Part shown: positions 38,654 through 46,988 of the stretch, piece by piece
Position numbering within the stretch: position 1 is the stretch's first letter
Layout: every line of letters begins with the position of its first letter
DNA from: Acidobacteriota bacterium
GTDB lineage: Bacteria > Acidobacteriota > Vicinamibacteria > Vicinamibacterales > UBA2999
DNA length: 64,000 nucleotides
Assembly: GCA_030650395.1 (NCBI GenBank)
Contig: JAUSDY010000016.1
Span: 62,001-126,000 of the forward strand
Reading direction: 5' to 3'
Notes under the pieces: generated by a model
What the model was told of the DNA's origin: nothing
The model's input: only the letters and a program-made list of their open reading frames with translations
The model's database searches: none
Made by a program: the position numbers and the translations under genes

Positions 38654-40260
38654 TTTTCTTCCGTCCGCCTGCCGTAAGCGAACAGCCCGATCAAGAAGAA
38701 CGGGTAGAACCAATTCACGTAGACGCCGGTGCCGTGAATCTTCGACAGCTGCGCCACGATCGCGAGGGCGCCGGTGATGAGCGCGAGCTGCTGCGGCGTC
38801 GTCTTTCGTGCCACGAAGAACGTCGCCGCCGCAAAACCAATGGTCATCAGGAACATCGGGCTGGTGGTGAACTCGCCTTTGACGAACGGCTCGCGAAAGA
38901 AAGCCCGGATATCGTCGCGCTGCCCCCAGAAGCCGTAGGTGCTGAGGCCATAGGTATCGGTGCCCTGGTGATGTCCTACGGTCTCGCGCACGACGGTGCT
39001 GAGCAAACTGCGCCCTTCAATCGCTTGCGAAAGCGCGAGCACGGGCCCGCCGATCAGCACGGCGGCGATCGCGACGCCCGCGAGGAAGCGCAGCGCCGAC
39101 GGCCGCCGGTCCCAGTAATGTCCCAGCCACGCGGGGAAGAACAGCACCGGATAAAACACGGTGGCCGCGCTGGCCACCAGCAGCAAACCGGTGGTGAGCG
39201 GACGCGAGTACGAGAGCGCCGCAAAGGCGACGAGCGACACGGCCGCTGGCGCGATGTGCGAAATGAACGTGATGCCGCCGATCATCTCGCGCGGACCGCC
39301 GACGCCCATCACGTAGGCGCTGCCGCAGTAGAGCGCGGCGAGTCCCCACGCCACCTGCGGGCCCGCAAGACGCCGCCCGAGCGCGACGAGGGCGACGACA
39401 CCCAGCAGGTGAAATGTGACCGTCGCCAACTGGCTCGCCAGCAGCGGCGGCAGGTGGTACTGCGCGCCGGCGCCGAGATCCGCCCTCGAGTAGTCGCCGC
39501 GGTTGAGCGGCTCGGGATTCAGCAGGAACTGGAACGGCAAATGCGCAAGGTACAGAACCGGACCGTAGCCCGCGCCTGCGCTGTTGGTGAGCAGCGGATC
39601 GCCGTACGGCATCCGTCCGCGCTCGCGAAGCCGCTGCGCCCCTAAATTCGTATAGAACCCCGCATCGTCTGGCGGTGTGACCATGCCGATGAATACGTCG
39701 AGGCTGAAGAGCACCACTGTCAGCATGACGAGGGCGCGAACGGGGAGATTCGGCCGCCACGCGTCGGCAGCGCCGCGCCGAACTCTCCAGAGGGCGATAC
39801 TCACAAGGAACAGGTTGATCGCCATGATCGCGCGGTAGACGTAATCCATCACCCAGAAGTAGGTCGGATCGGTCAGCAAATCGAAGAACCGCATGATGTT
39901 GAAGAGCAGGAATCCGATCGCCATCAGCGCCAGGAACACGGCGTTCCGCAGGCTCAACGGGCGCGAATAGTCGAAGGCGACCACGAGCGCGACAATCAGC
40001 GCGATCCACAGCGCGCCGGCCTGGGTCGGCAGCATCGTGTGCCGGAAGCCGGCGCCCGGTGCACCCTTCAAGTCGGACCACACGGTGGATAGCACCTGAC
40101 CAACGCCCGGGTTGGGCGGTGGCGGCTCGAAGATGGTGTTGTGCAGATGTCGAGGGGTGAGCAGATCGCGCTCGGGAGAGGCGAAGTGAACGGCGAGAGC
40201 GGTGCCGACGATCAGAACGAGAAACGCACAACCAAGAGCAACGAGAGACTTTCGATCCAC
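38644..40260 (-). CDS. Polytopic membrane protein, GT87/DUF2029-like
   Basis: 538 residues with 11 or more hydrophobic helices. The first is FLVLIVGTALAVHFA, and a loop TPPDDAGFYTNLGAQRLRERGRMPYGDP resembles the donor/acceptor loop of GT87/ArnT-type enzymes with its acidic residues. No further motif was recognised. It is a likely polyprenyl-sugar-dependent membrane glycosyltransferase. The C-terminal NNQ comes from the heptamer repeat. It shares the region with the lipoprotein paralogue upstream on the same strand, separated by a palindrome (40283-40312). Confidence 0.65.
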   Translation of the reverse strand: MDRKSLVALGCAFLVLIVGTALAVHFASPERDLLTPRHLHNTIFEPPPPNPGVGQVLSTVWSDLKGAPGAGFRHTMLPTQAGALWIALIVALVVAFDYSRPLSLRNAVFLALMAIGFLLFNIMRFFDLLTDPTYFWVMDYVYRAIMAINLFLVSIALWRVRRGAADAWRPNLPVRALVMLTVVLFSLDVFIGMVTPPDDAGFYTNLGAQRLRERGRMPYGDPLLTNSAGAGYGPVLYLAHLPFQFLLNPEPLNRGDYSRADLGAGAQYHLPPLLASQLATVTFHLLGVVALVALGRRLAGPQVAWGLAALYCGSAYVMGVGGPREMIGGITFISHIAPAAVSLVAFAALSYSRPLTTGLLLVASAATVFYPVLFFPAWLGHYWDRRPSALRFLAGVAIAAVLIGGPVLALSQAIEGRSLLSTVVRETVGHHQGTDTYGLSTYGFWGQRDDIRAFFREPFVKGEFTTSPMFLMTIGFAAATFFVARKTTPQQLALITGALAIVAQLSKIHGTGVYVNWFYPFFLIGLFAYGRRTEENNQ

Positions 40261-40282
40261 GGTGTGGAATTGTACAAGAGTC

Positions 40283-40312
40283 GAGGGGACAAACCGTCAG
40301 GTTTGTCCCCTC
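40283..40312. repeat. Family A variant palindrome (13-bp stem, loop GTCA)
   Basis: Arm GAGGGGACAAACC, loop GTCA, arm GGTTTGTCCCCTC: 13 perfect pairs. It keeps the GACAAACC/GGTTTGTC core of family A but has a changed loop and extended stem. It lies between the two minus-strand genes ending at 40340 and starting at 40260, where it can act as a terminator. Confidence 0.88.
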
Positions 40313-40339
40313 GTGAGTGGTCGAACCGATCGCGGTCGC

Positions 40340-41242
40340 TTAGCGGCGACCGGGCCGGCGATAGATGTAGCGTCCGAGCGTGCCCGAGTTGAACGTGATG
40401 TCGGTCACGTTGCCCCAGGTGATCGACGGATTCGATCCGCAGTGGCCGCCGATGAGGTCGATGATGTAAACCTGCGAGCTGCCCTCGTCTGGACCCGCGC
40501 CCCAGTGGTACGAGACGACGTCCAGCGACGGGTCATTCATGTTGCCGCGCTTGGCGTTGTAGCCCCAGCGCAGATCGATCGACTGCATCGCATCGACGGT
40601 GAGATCCATGAACAACCAGGAGCCGCCTTCAGGCTGGCAGGAATTACGCAGCGCGGCCGGGTTGGCGTTGGCGACCGCTTGCACCACACCCTGCCGGTTG
40701 ATCAGCGGCAGGCGCTGACCCGCGGGCGGATCCGGCGTGCGGAACGCGTCGGGACCAGGGCCACCGGGGATCGGCGCGGCCGGCGCGGCCGGCGCCGGCA
40801 CCTTGAACTCCGCCCAGATCGACCAGGGGCCTCTCATCTCAGCGAGGGCGGCGCGGATGCGCCACGAGTGCACGACGTTTTGCGCCAGGTCCTTGCCGAC
40901 TTTGTGGGAGCCTGTATTTGGCGTCTCGCCGACGATCATTGAGTAGACGTTGGTGCCGTCGGGGATCTGGATTTCGATCTCGTACGCCAAGCCGACCGAC
41001 CCGTAGTTGCCGTTGGAGTTGGCCCACACCAGCGTGGGCGTGCGGGAGTCGGCGTTCACGCCATCGATTGGGCTGACGATCGCCGGAGGCGTGACCTTGA
41101 GCGTCGATCCGTCCGGTGCGGCAGCCAGGCTCCCTCCGGTCGTGGCGGACGGCGCAGTCGGGGGTTGCGGCATTGCCGAGCACCCGGCAAGAGATACCGC
41201 GAGAACAGCGTACAGGCCGAGCACGTAAAACTTAGTCTTCAA
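40340..41242 (-). CDS. Lipoprotein with conserved RWGYN...GHCG domain, paralogue 2
   Basis: 300 residues. The start is TTG 41242, with an AGGAGA Shine-Dalgarno eight nt upstream; the only upstream ATG lies before that site. The signal peptide ends at AVSLAGC. An FN3-like domain (PPAIVSPIDGVNADSRTPTLVW ... WRIRAALAEMRGPWSIWAEFKV) is followed by a Pro/Ala hinge. The shared C-terminal domain then reads DPPAGQRLPL, NSCQPEGGSWLFMD, DLRWGYNAKRGN, SYHWGAGPD and VYIIDLIGGHCGSNPSITW. Two Cys (SCQ and GHCG) may form a disulphide. Function unknown. Confidence 0.72.
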   Translation of the reverse strand: MKTKFYVLGLYAVLAVSLAGCSAMPQPPTAPSATTGGSLAAAPDGSTLKVTPPAIVSPIDGVNADSRTPTLVWANSNGNYGSVGLAYEIEIQIPDGTNVYSMIVGETPNTGSHKVGKDLAQNVVHSWRIRAALAEMRGPWSIWAEFKVPAPAAPAAPIPGGPGPDAFRTPDPPAGQRLPLINRQGVVQAVANANPAALRNSCQPEGGSWLFMDLTVDAMQSIDLRWGYNAKRGNMNDPSLDVVSYHWGAGPDEGSSQVYIIDLIGGHCGSNPSITWGNVTDITFNSGTLGRYIYRRPGRR

Positions 41243-41458
41243 AATTGGAGTCTCCTTTACCTCTCGCGGGCCGTTGCGCATCGCTCGCTGGGAGACGGGC
41301 CGGGAGGCAAACGCCCTAGATAATACCGCATTTCCTCTCGAAATAGAGCTGGACCGTTACGATTTTCGGCAATTCTTCACGCCCTGCGCGGCCTATGCTA
41401 AAGTTCTTCGCGGACGGGTCATCCCACGGCCCCATTTTTGCGGAGCGAAAACAACACG

Positions 41459-42223
41459 ATGCGAAGACTTGCACTGACCTTTCTTGTGACCGGCCTGATC
41501 GCAGGCGCGTCGCGCGACGCGGCTGCTCAAACACGAGCGTGGGACGATCGCGTTTACCTCAATGTCGGGTTTGGCGTCGAGTCGGGCACGTCGGCCTTGA
41601 CCGATACGAGAACTTTCCTGATTTACGATGAAACCGGCACGGTTTCCTCGAGCAGCACCTACACGTCGGGCAGCCTCTTCGATGTTGGCATCGGGTTCCG
41701 CGTCTGGAGGAATGCGTCCGTCGGCGTCGCGTACCACCAGGAACAAAATACGGCCGACATCGATCTGACCGGGTCGGTGCCGCATCCGGTGTTCTTCAAC
41801 CAGCCGCGCCCCTTCACTGCCAAGGCCGGTGAAGCTGCGTTCCGCAAAGAGAAGGCGACCCACCTGCAATTCGGATGGATGTTGCCCTTCGGCGACAAGC
41901 TCGACGTGCTCGTCTTCGGCGGCCCATCGTGGTTCCGGCTCGAGCAGCCGGCAGTGGGCGAGGTCAGGATCGCCGACCAGAGCTCGCCGTTCCTACAGGT
42001 GACGGTGGACCCGAGGGTTGAAATCCGGAAGAAGAGCCCGATCGGCTTCAACGTCGGTGCTGACGCGTCCTACATCGTGTGGCAGAACGACTCGATCCGT
42101 GTTGGCGCCGGCGTTTTCGTGCGCTACGCGCGTGCACAAACCAACGTGCTGCTGCTGTCAACGGAGCAGCCGACCGACGTGGGCGGACTGCAGATCGGGT
42201 TCGGCGGCCGCCTCCGCTTCTAG
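41459..42223 (+). CDS. Outer-membrane beta-barrel protein, unknown
   Basis: 254 residues. A signal peptide (LALTFLVTGLIAGASRDAAAQ) is followed by alternating amphipathic strands such as RVYLNVGFGVESG, LFDVGIGFRVW, VGVAYHQEQ, LQFGWMLPFGDKLDVLVFGGP and DVGGLQIGFGGRLRF, with a terminal Phe. This is the look of an 8-12-strand barrel such as an OmpW/OmpA-like porin-type protein. It starts at ATG 41459. It stands alone between a lipoprotein and a methyltransferase in the glycan region. Confidence 0.7.
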   Translation: MRRLALTFLVTGLIAGASRDAAAQTRAWDDRVYLNVGFGVESGTSALTDTRTFLIYDETGTVSSSSTYTSGSLFDVGIGFRVWRNASVGVAYHQEQNTADIDLTGSVPHPVFFNQPRPFTAKAGEAAFRKEKATHLQFGWMLPFGDKLDVLVFGGPSWFRLEQPAVGEVRIADQSSPFLQVTVDPRVEIRKKSPIGFNVGADASYIVWQNDSIRVGAGVFVRYARAQTNVLLLSTEQPTDVGGLQIGFGGRLRF

Positions 42224-42318
42224 TGTTTCGGCTTGGGTGTCGTCAGGCACCCAGGCCATCACCAACGACGCGACCCTGAGCCTTGACGCCCTTCGCCCTG
42301 AGCGGTACCGTTCGCTGA

Positions 42319-43650
42319 ATGCCCACCGAGCCCGACCGCCCGCTGGTCACCCGCGAGATCGCCGAGCGAGACGACGCCCATCGTCGATATAACGAAGCGC
42401 TCACGGCGCTGGACAAAGCCATTCAATCGCTGCCGGAGTGGCCGGCCCCGCCATCGGCTTACGACGAGACCATGCTCCCCGCGATCAACGAGGCCTGGAA
42501 GATCCTGCCCGAGGGCGGGCCTGCGACGTCGACGTGGGGCGCCGACAAGGCATGGCGGCTCGTCGCGCCGCTCTTCGAGCGCCAGATGGCGTTCAATGCG
42601 GCGCTGGTCGATCACCTCAATCGCAACGCTGCCGCGCATCGAGAGATTCACGATGCGGTGGCGCGCGCGCTGCCGGCGACGCGCGAGAGCCTCGCGGCCC
42701 TGGCGGGCTTCGAATCGCTCCTGGTCCAGTTTCTTCAGCGCATCACGCCGCTGGCCGATGCCCGCGATCGCGAAACGCGGCAAGCGATCGACGAGCTCCG
42801 TAATGTCGCCGAGGTCGCACAACGCGCCGCGGTGATGGCCAAGCGCGAGATCGAGCGGCTAGCAACAGGCACCCCCAAAGAAGGGCCTGCTGTGGAGGCG
42901 CCCCCTTCTTTGGGGGCGCCTTTCAAGGTCAAGGCTTCCTCAGAAGCTTACAAATACCTCGGCTTCGAGGATCGCTTCCGCGGATCTGAAGACGACATTC
43001 GCGCGCGACTGGCCGACTACGCGCCGTATTTCGACGGCGCCTCGAACGTCCTCGACGTCGGCTGCGGCCGCGGCGAGTTCCTGGCCTTGCTGAAGGAAAG
43101 GGGAGTCGCGTCGAAAGGCCTCGACCTCAACCCCGAAATGGTGGAGGCGTGCCTGGCGCGCGGCCTCGACGTCTCGACCGGCGATGCGTTAACCGTCCTG
43201 CACGGGCTGCCGGACGAATCGCTTGGCGGGCTGATCGCCGTGCAGGTCATCGAACATCTGGAGCCGGCCTACCTCTCGGATTTTCTCCAGACCGCGTACT
43301 ACAAGCTGCGCCCCGGGTCGCGCATCGTGCTCGAGACGATCAACCCGGCGTGCTGGGTCGCATTTTTCGAAAGCTACATCCGCGACCTGACACACGTGCG
43401 GCCGATTCACCCTGAAACCTTGCAGTACATGCTGCACGCGAGCGGGTTTAGCGCGGTCGACCTGGTCTATCGCTCACCGATCGCTGAAGAGGCGCGGTTG
43501 CAGCGCGTGACCCCACGACCGGAGCACTTTGGCGACGCGAGTGCCGACCCCGTGACCGAGCTGGTATCGGCATTCAATCGCAACATGGATCGGCTCAACA
43601 GCCGGCTGTTCACGTTCCAGGACTACGCCGCCGTCGCGCGCCGCTCGTGA
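42319..43650 (+). CDS. Coiled-coil plus SAM methyltransferase (glycan-cluster type)
   Basis: 443 residues. Residues 1-180 are helical: TREIAERDDAHRRYNEALTALDKAI and the Ala/Glu-rich AQRAAVMAKREIERL. Residues 210-430 are a class I methyltransferase with SNVLDVGCGRGEFLALL, GLDLNPEMVEACLARG, GLIAVQVIEHLEPAYL and LETINPACWVAFFESY. This helical-plus-methyltransferase layout resembles enzymes of O-antigen/exopolysaccharide loci that cap chains. The linker GTPKEGPAVEAPPSLGAP is encoded by an inverted repeat (42868-42920). It overlaps the next gene by GTGA. Confidence 0.82.
   Translation: MPTEPDRPLVTREIAERDDAHRRYNEALTALDKAIQSLPEWPAPPSAYDETMLPAINEAWKILPEGGPATSTWGADKAWRLVAPLFERQMAFNAALVDHLNRNAAAHREIHDAVARALPATRESLAALAGFESLLVQFLQRITPLADARDRETRQAIDELRNVAEVAQRAAVMAKREIERLATGTPKEGPAVEAPPSLGAPFKVKASSEAYKYLGFEDRFRGSEDDIRARLADYAPYFDGASNVLDVGCGRGEFLALLKERGVASKGLDLNPEMVEACLARGLDVSTGDALTVLHGLPDESLGGLIAVQVIEHLEPAYLSDFLQTAYYKLRPGSRIVLETINPACWVAFFESYIRDLTHVRPIHPETLQYMLHASGFSAVDLVYRSPIAEEARLQRVTPRPEHFGDASADPVTELVSAFNRNMDRLNSRLFTFQDYAAVARRS
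42868..42920. repeat. In-frame inverted repeat in the methyltransferase linker
   Basis: GGCACCCCCAAAGAAGGG (42868-42885) and its near reverse complement (42903-42920) flank a 17-bp core. The whole repeat is translated as a flexible linker between coiled coil and catalytic domain, keeping the frame. It is a different sequence from families A-C. Confidence 0.82.
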
Positions 43651-45380
43651 ATCGATCGGAGCTTCGCCGCACCGCGCTCGTCGCGCTCGGCTTCGCCGCG
43701 TTAACGATCGCGTTTGCGTATCCCGTGTCGATGCATCCGGCAACGACGCTGCTGGCCGACAACCCTGATACCCATCTCTTCCTGTGGACGCTCGCGTGGG
43801 ATGCCCACGCGCTCATCGCCCAGCCGCTGTCGTTGTTCGACGCGAATATCTATTTTCCGTACTCGGGCACGCTGGCGTATTCGGAGAACCTGCTGGGTAG
43901 CGGGCTGCTGGCCGCGCCCATCATCTGGCTGACCGGCAACCTGGTGCTCGCGCTCAACTTCGTGCAACTGGCGTCGTGCGTGCTCTGCGGACTCGGGGCC
44001 TATGTGCTGGCCAGGCGCATCGGCATCAGCCGGGCCGGGGCCGTGCTCGCCGGCATCGTGTTTCTCGCCGCGCCGCCGCGCTTCTTCCGCATCGGACAAC
44101 TTCACCTCACCGCGGTGCAATGGGTGCCGTTTGGCCTCGCGTATCTGCATACCTATCTGGACGGCGGGCGCAAGCGCGATCTGCGAATCGCGGTCGCGTT
44201 CTTCACGCTGCAGGCGCTCACCAGTGGACACGGCGCCATCTTTCTCGGCGTGTCGATGCTCGCGCTCGTGATTTATCGCGTGGCCCTCGGCGAGCCGCTC
44301 GCGTTGGCAAAGCGGGCGCGCGATCTGGGTGTGGCCGGACTCGCGCTGCTCGTGCCGCTCGTCTGGCTGTTCGCACCGTATCGAGCGGCGCAAGCCGAGG
44401 TCGGCCTCAAGCGCTCGCTGGAGAGCTGGCTGCCGACGCCCTCGAGTTATCTCGCGACGCCGTCGCACTTGCATCAGTACCTGCGCGCGCTCATCACCGA
44501 CACCAATTTCAACGACACCGCCAGTGCGTGGCTGTTCCCCGGCGTCACGGTGCTGATCTTTGCCGCCATGGCGCTGCTGCCTTCGCGGACGCTCGGCATC
44601 GGTGACGACTGGCGCGCAAGGCTTCGGCGCAACAGCGGCGTGTTCTATGCGTTGCTCGCGTTATTGGCGGTGTGGTTGTTTCTGCCGGCCCCGGTGGGGT
44701 TGTGGCCGTACGTCTACGCGCTGCCTGGAATGAATTTCATTCGCGTGCCTTCGCGGTTCATGATCCTCGCGATGCTCGCGCTCGGCGTGGCGATGGGCGC
44801 CGGGTTCGATCGGCTGCTTGCCCTGAGCGACGCGCGCGCTTTCGCGCGCGGAGTCGAAGGGCTCGGCGCATCACGCGCGGCACTGCGTACGACGGCGGCG
44901 ATCGTCGTTGGTGTGATGCTGATTGCTGAGTACGCGAGCATGCCGCTGGCCAGCGTGCCCTTTACAGTCGACATACCCGCCATCGACCGGTGGCTCGATA
45001 CGCAGCCCAAGCCGTTTGCGATTGCCGAGGTCCCGGTCCCGAGTCCTGGCGATCTGGGCGCGTACGAACGGCAGCAGACCATGGCGATGCTGCACTCGAC
45101 GGCGCACTGGCAAAAGACCATTCACGGCTATAGCGGTATTCGCCCGGCGCTGCATCAGCGGCTCAACCTCGAGCTCACGGCATTTCCAGACGAGACGAGC
45201 CTGCGCAGCTTGCGCGAGCTGGGCGTTCGATATGTGGTGGTGCACGAGGAGATGTATCCGCCGGAGCGGCGGGTCGAGGTCGACGCGCGATACGCGCGCC
45301 ATGCCGGCGATCTGAGGCTGGAGCATGTCGAAGGCCCGGGGAGGATCTATTTGATCCTGCCCAAGCCCCCGGCACCTTGA
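43647..45380 (+). CDS. Polytopic membrane protein, GT-C-like
   Basis: 577 residues with about 12 membrane helices and a C-terminal soluble domain (VDIPAIDRWLDTQPKPFAIAEVP ... VRYVVVHEEMYPPERRVEVDARY). The first loop NPDTHLFLWTLAWDAHALIAQP is acidic, as in GT-C enzymes. YFPYSGTLAYSENLLGSG and PGMNFIRVPSRFMILAMLALGVA are characteristic of a widespread uncharacterised bacterial family. GTG 43647 overlaps the methyltransferase stop. An ALSD...GVEG palindrome (44818-44861) is inserted in a loop. Confidence 0.68.
   Translation: MNRSELRRTALVALGFAALTIAFAYPVSMHPATTLLADNPDTHLFLWTLAWDAHALIAQPLSLFDANIYFPYSGTLAYSENLLGSGLLAAPIIWLTGNLVLALNFVQLASCVLCGLGAYVLARRIGISRAGAVLAGIVFLAAPPRFFRIGQLHLTAVQWVPFGLAYLHTYLDGGRKRDLRIAVAFFTLQALTSGHGAIFLGVSMLALVIYRVALGEPLALAKRARDLGVAGLALLVPLVWLFAPYRAAQAEVGLKRSLESWLPTPSSYLATPSHLHQYLRALITDTNFNDTASAWLFPGVTVLIFAAMALLPSRTLGIGDDWRARLRRNSGVFYALLALLAVWLFLPAPVGLWPYVYALPGMNFIRVPSRFMILAMLALGVAMGAGFDRLLALSDARAFARGVEGLGASRAALRTTAAIVVGVMLIAEYASMPLASVPFTVDIPAIDRWLDTQPKPFAIAEVPVPSPGDLGAYERQQTMAMLHSTAHWQKTIHGYSGIRPALHQRLNLELTAFPDETSLRSLRELGVRYVVVHEEMYPPERRVEVDARYARHAGDLRLEHVEGPGRIYLILPKPPAP
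44818..44861. repeat. ALSE/RVEG palindrome with nested hairpin (copy 1)
   Basis: CCCTGAGCGA (44821-44830) and GAGTCGAAGGG (44851-44861) flank a nested CGCGCGCG-CTTT-CGCGCGCG hairpin. It reads LALSDARAFARGVEGL in the membrane protein. Related copies are at 48168-48221, 60331-60361 and, in the other orientation, 63093-63117. Confidence 0.8.
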
Positions 45381-45393
45381 CGACAACTGTTGA

Positions 45394-46614
45394 CTAGAAC
45401 CGTCCGCGCGAGATCCACCGGCCAATCGTGCCGGAGTTGATGGTCACGTCCGTCACATCGCCCCAGCTAGGTGAGGGGGTCGCACCGCAATGCCCGCCAA
45501 CGACGTCGATGATGTAAACGTCGGTGCTGTTCTGGTCGGGTCCACCGCCGTAGTGATAGTCGACCACGTCCTTCGACGGATCGTTCGCGTTGCCGCGCTT
45601 GCCGTTGTAACCCCACCGCGTGTCGTAGGTCCGCAGCGTATCCACTACCTGGTCCATGAACTGCCAGCTGCCGCCTTGGTCCTGGCAGGAGTTCTGGAGG
45701 GCGCCGGGGTTGGCCTGGGCCACGGCCGCGACGATATGAGACATGTTCGGCAGAGGCAATCTGCCGCCGGACGGATCGGCCGCGCGGCCGCCATTGCCCT
45801 TGGGCACGCCCCCGGGGACGCCGCCACCACCACCAGGAGGAGGCACCACCACCGGCGGCGGACTGGTCCTGAAGGCCAGTGTCTGCGAATGCCCAGACTG
45901 CTTGGTACCGTCGGTACCGTAGACGCGCCAGTACAGCACGGTGTTGTACGGCAGCTCGCCGAGCGTCATCGACGTGTTGCCGTCGCCGCCGGGCGAGGCG
46001 GTCACAACCGCCATGGCCGGGGACATCTCGGCGTTGTTGGAGACCTCGAAGCGATACACGACACCGGTCGTGCCGGAGATCGCGCCGTTACGCGCTTTGA
46101 AGGTCGGCTTGTTGGTGGTGAGGTTGCCGCTCGGCTCGACGGCCACGGGCGCCTCGATCACCACGGGCACGACCACGGTGAAGTTGGAGACGGCGGAGTA
46201 GGGGCCGGTATTGGCGCCGTCTGCCGCGCGCGTGCGCCAGTAGTAGGTGAAGCCCGCGCCGAGGGGTTCGGGCAGCCGGTACGCCGTGCGGCCGTTTGGA
46301 CCGGGTTCGATTCTGTCGGCCTGATGGACGATCTGCTGGAAGTTCGAGTCCGCCGCCATCTCGAGCTGCAGCCAGATCGCTCGCTGCCCGGATGAGCCGG
46401 GGTTTTCGATCAGCAGCGTGTACGGATCCGACGACGCCACCAGCGTGGCGCCTGCGCCAGGCTCGAGGGGCTTGGGAGCGGTGATTGAAACCCCCGGAAT
46501 GGGGCCGGCTACCGTGGGCGCGGTCGGATTGGCGCTCTCAGCGAACTCGCAACCAGCCAGGCAAACTATTGCAAGGAGAGCACTTAGCCAACGGTACGGG
46601 TAAAATCTGGACAT
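45394..46614 (-). CDS. Lipoprotein with conserved RWGYN...GHCG domain, paralogue 3
   Basis: 406 residues. The lipoprotein signal LSALLAIVCLAGC is followed by two FN3-like domains (for example AGFTYYWRTRAADGANTGPYSAVSNFTV and VLYWRVYGTDGTKQSGHSQTLAF), each about 95 residues. A Gly/Pro-rich hinge leads to the shared C-terminal domain: SGGRLPLPNMSHIV, NSCQDQGGSWQFMDQVVDTL, DTRWGYNGKRGN, DYHYGGGPDQNSTDVYIIDVVGGHCG and PSWGDVTDVTI. It has one more Ig-like domain than its two paralogues. It starts at ATG 46614, with GTG 46617 just upstream. Function unknown. Confidence 0.72.
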   Translation of the reverse strand: MSRFYPYRWLSALLAIVCLAGCEFAESANPTAPTVAGPIPGVSITAPKPLEPGAGATLVASSDPYTLLIENPGSSGQRAIWLQLEMAADSNFQQIVHQADRIEPGPNGRTAYRLPEPLGAGFTYYWRTRAADGANTGPYSAVSNFTVVVPVVIEAPVAVEPSGNLTTNKPTFKARNGAISGTTGVVYRFEVSNNAEMSPAMAVVTASPGGDGNTSMTLGELPYNTVLYWRVYGTDGTKQSGHSQTLAFRTSPPPVVVPPPGGGGGVPGGVPKGNGGRAADPSGGRLPLPNMSHIVAAVAQANPGALQNSCQDQGGSWQFMDQVVDTLRTYDTRWGYNGKRGNANDPSKDVVDYHYGGGPDQNSTDVYIIDVVGGHCGATPSPSWGDVTDVTINSGTIGRWISRGRF

Positions 46615-46988
46615 CACTGGAGAGACCCTCGAATATGAGTATCGACACTACTTCCCGCAGCTTTACACCTCGGCACTAGCGCGAGGGTCCGGCACAGCTT
46701 CGCTGACACCGAATCCGGTCATGAATGGATAACCCTTGGGCAGATAGCAAATAAAAGGCCACAATTGTTGTCCGCACGACAAGGGCGCCGCCGCAGTGTT
46801 GCCGACGAGTGGCCCACCGATTTTGGTATTGCGATTACAGGAATCGCGATCGCCAGACGGCGGCCGAAGCCGCAGATCTTTGGTCAATTCAAACTGAAAC
46901 TTTGAACTGAAACTTGAAACTTAAAACTGTTAACTTTGAACTGCTATTCTACCATAACTGTATAAGGCTCAGTTAGATATAATGACCC
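46615..46988. other. Intergenic region with GAAACTT repeat and promoter
   Basis: A 374-bp gap between divergent genes. A 74-residue minus-strand frame (46663-46887; GYPFMTGFGVSEAVPDPRA) might be the remnant of a small secreted or pilin-like protein, but nothing supports it firmly. From 46889 to 46944 runs a low-complexity repeat of AAACTG, GAAACTT and TTGAACT units with 5-9 bp spacing. A TATAAT (46978-46983) follows, five nt before the GTG of the glycosyltransferase. Confidence 0.5.
46978..46983 (+). promoter_or_regulatory. -10 element of the GT4 operon
   Basis: Consensus TATAAT with only GACCC between it and the GTG start at 46989. Transcription would start at or beside the start codon, so the mRNA should be leaderless. 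No good -35 is visible (TAACTG with a 17-nt spacer is weak). Confidence 0.55.

Noticed and set aside
46663-46887. A 74-residue minus-strand gene
   Set aside because: It has a few pilin-like or secreted features near its end, but no signal peptide, no Shine-Dalgarno and no recognised family. It is mentioned only as a possible remnant.
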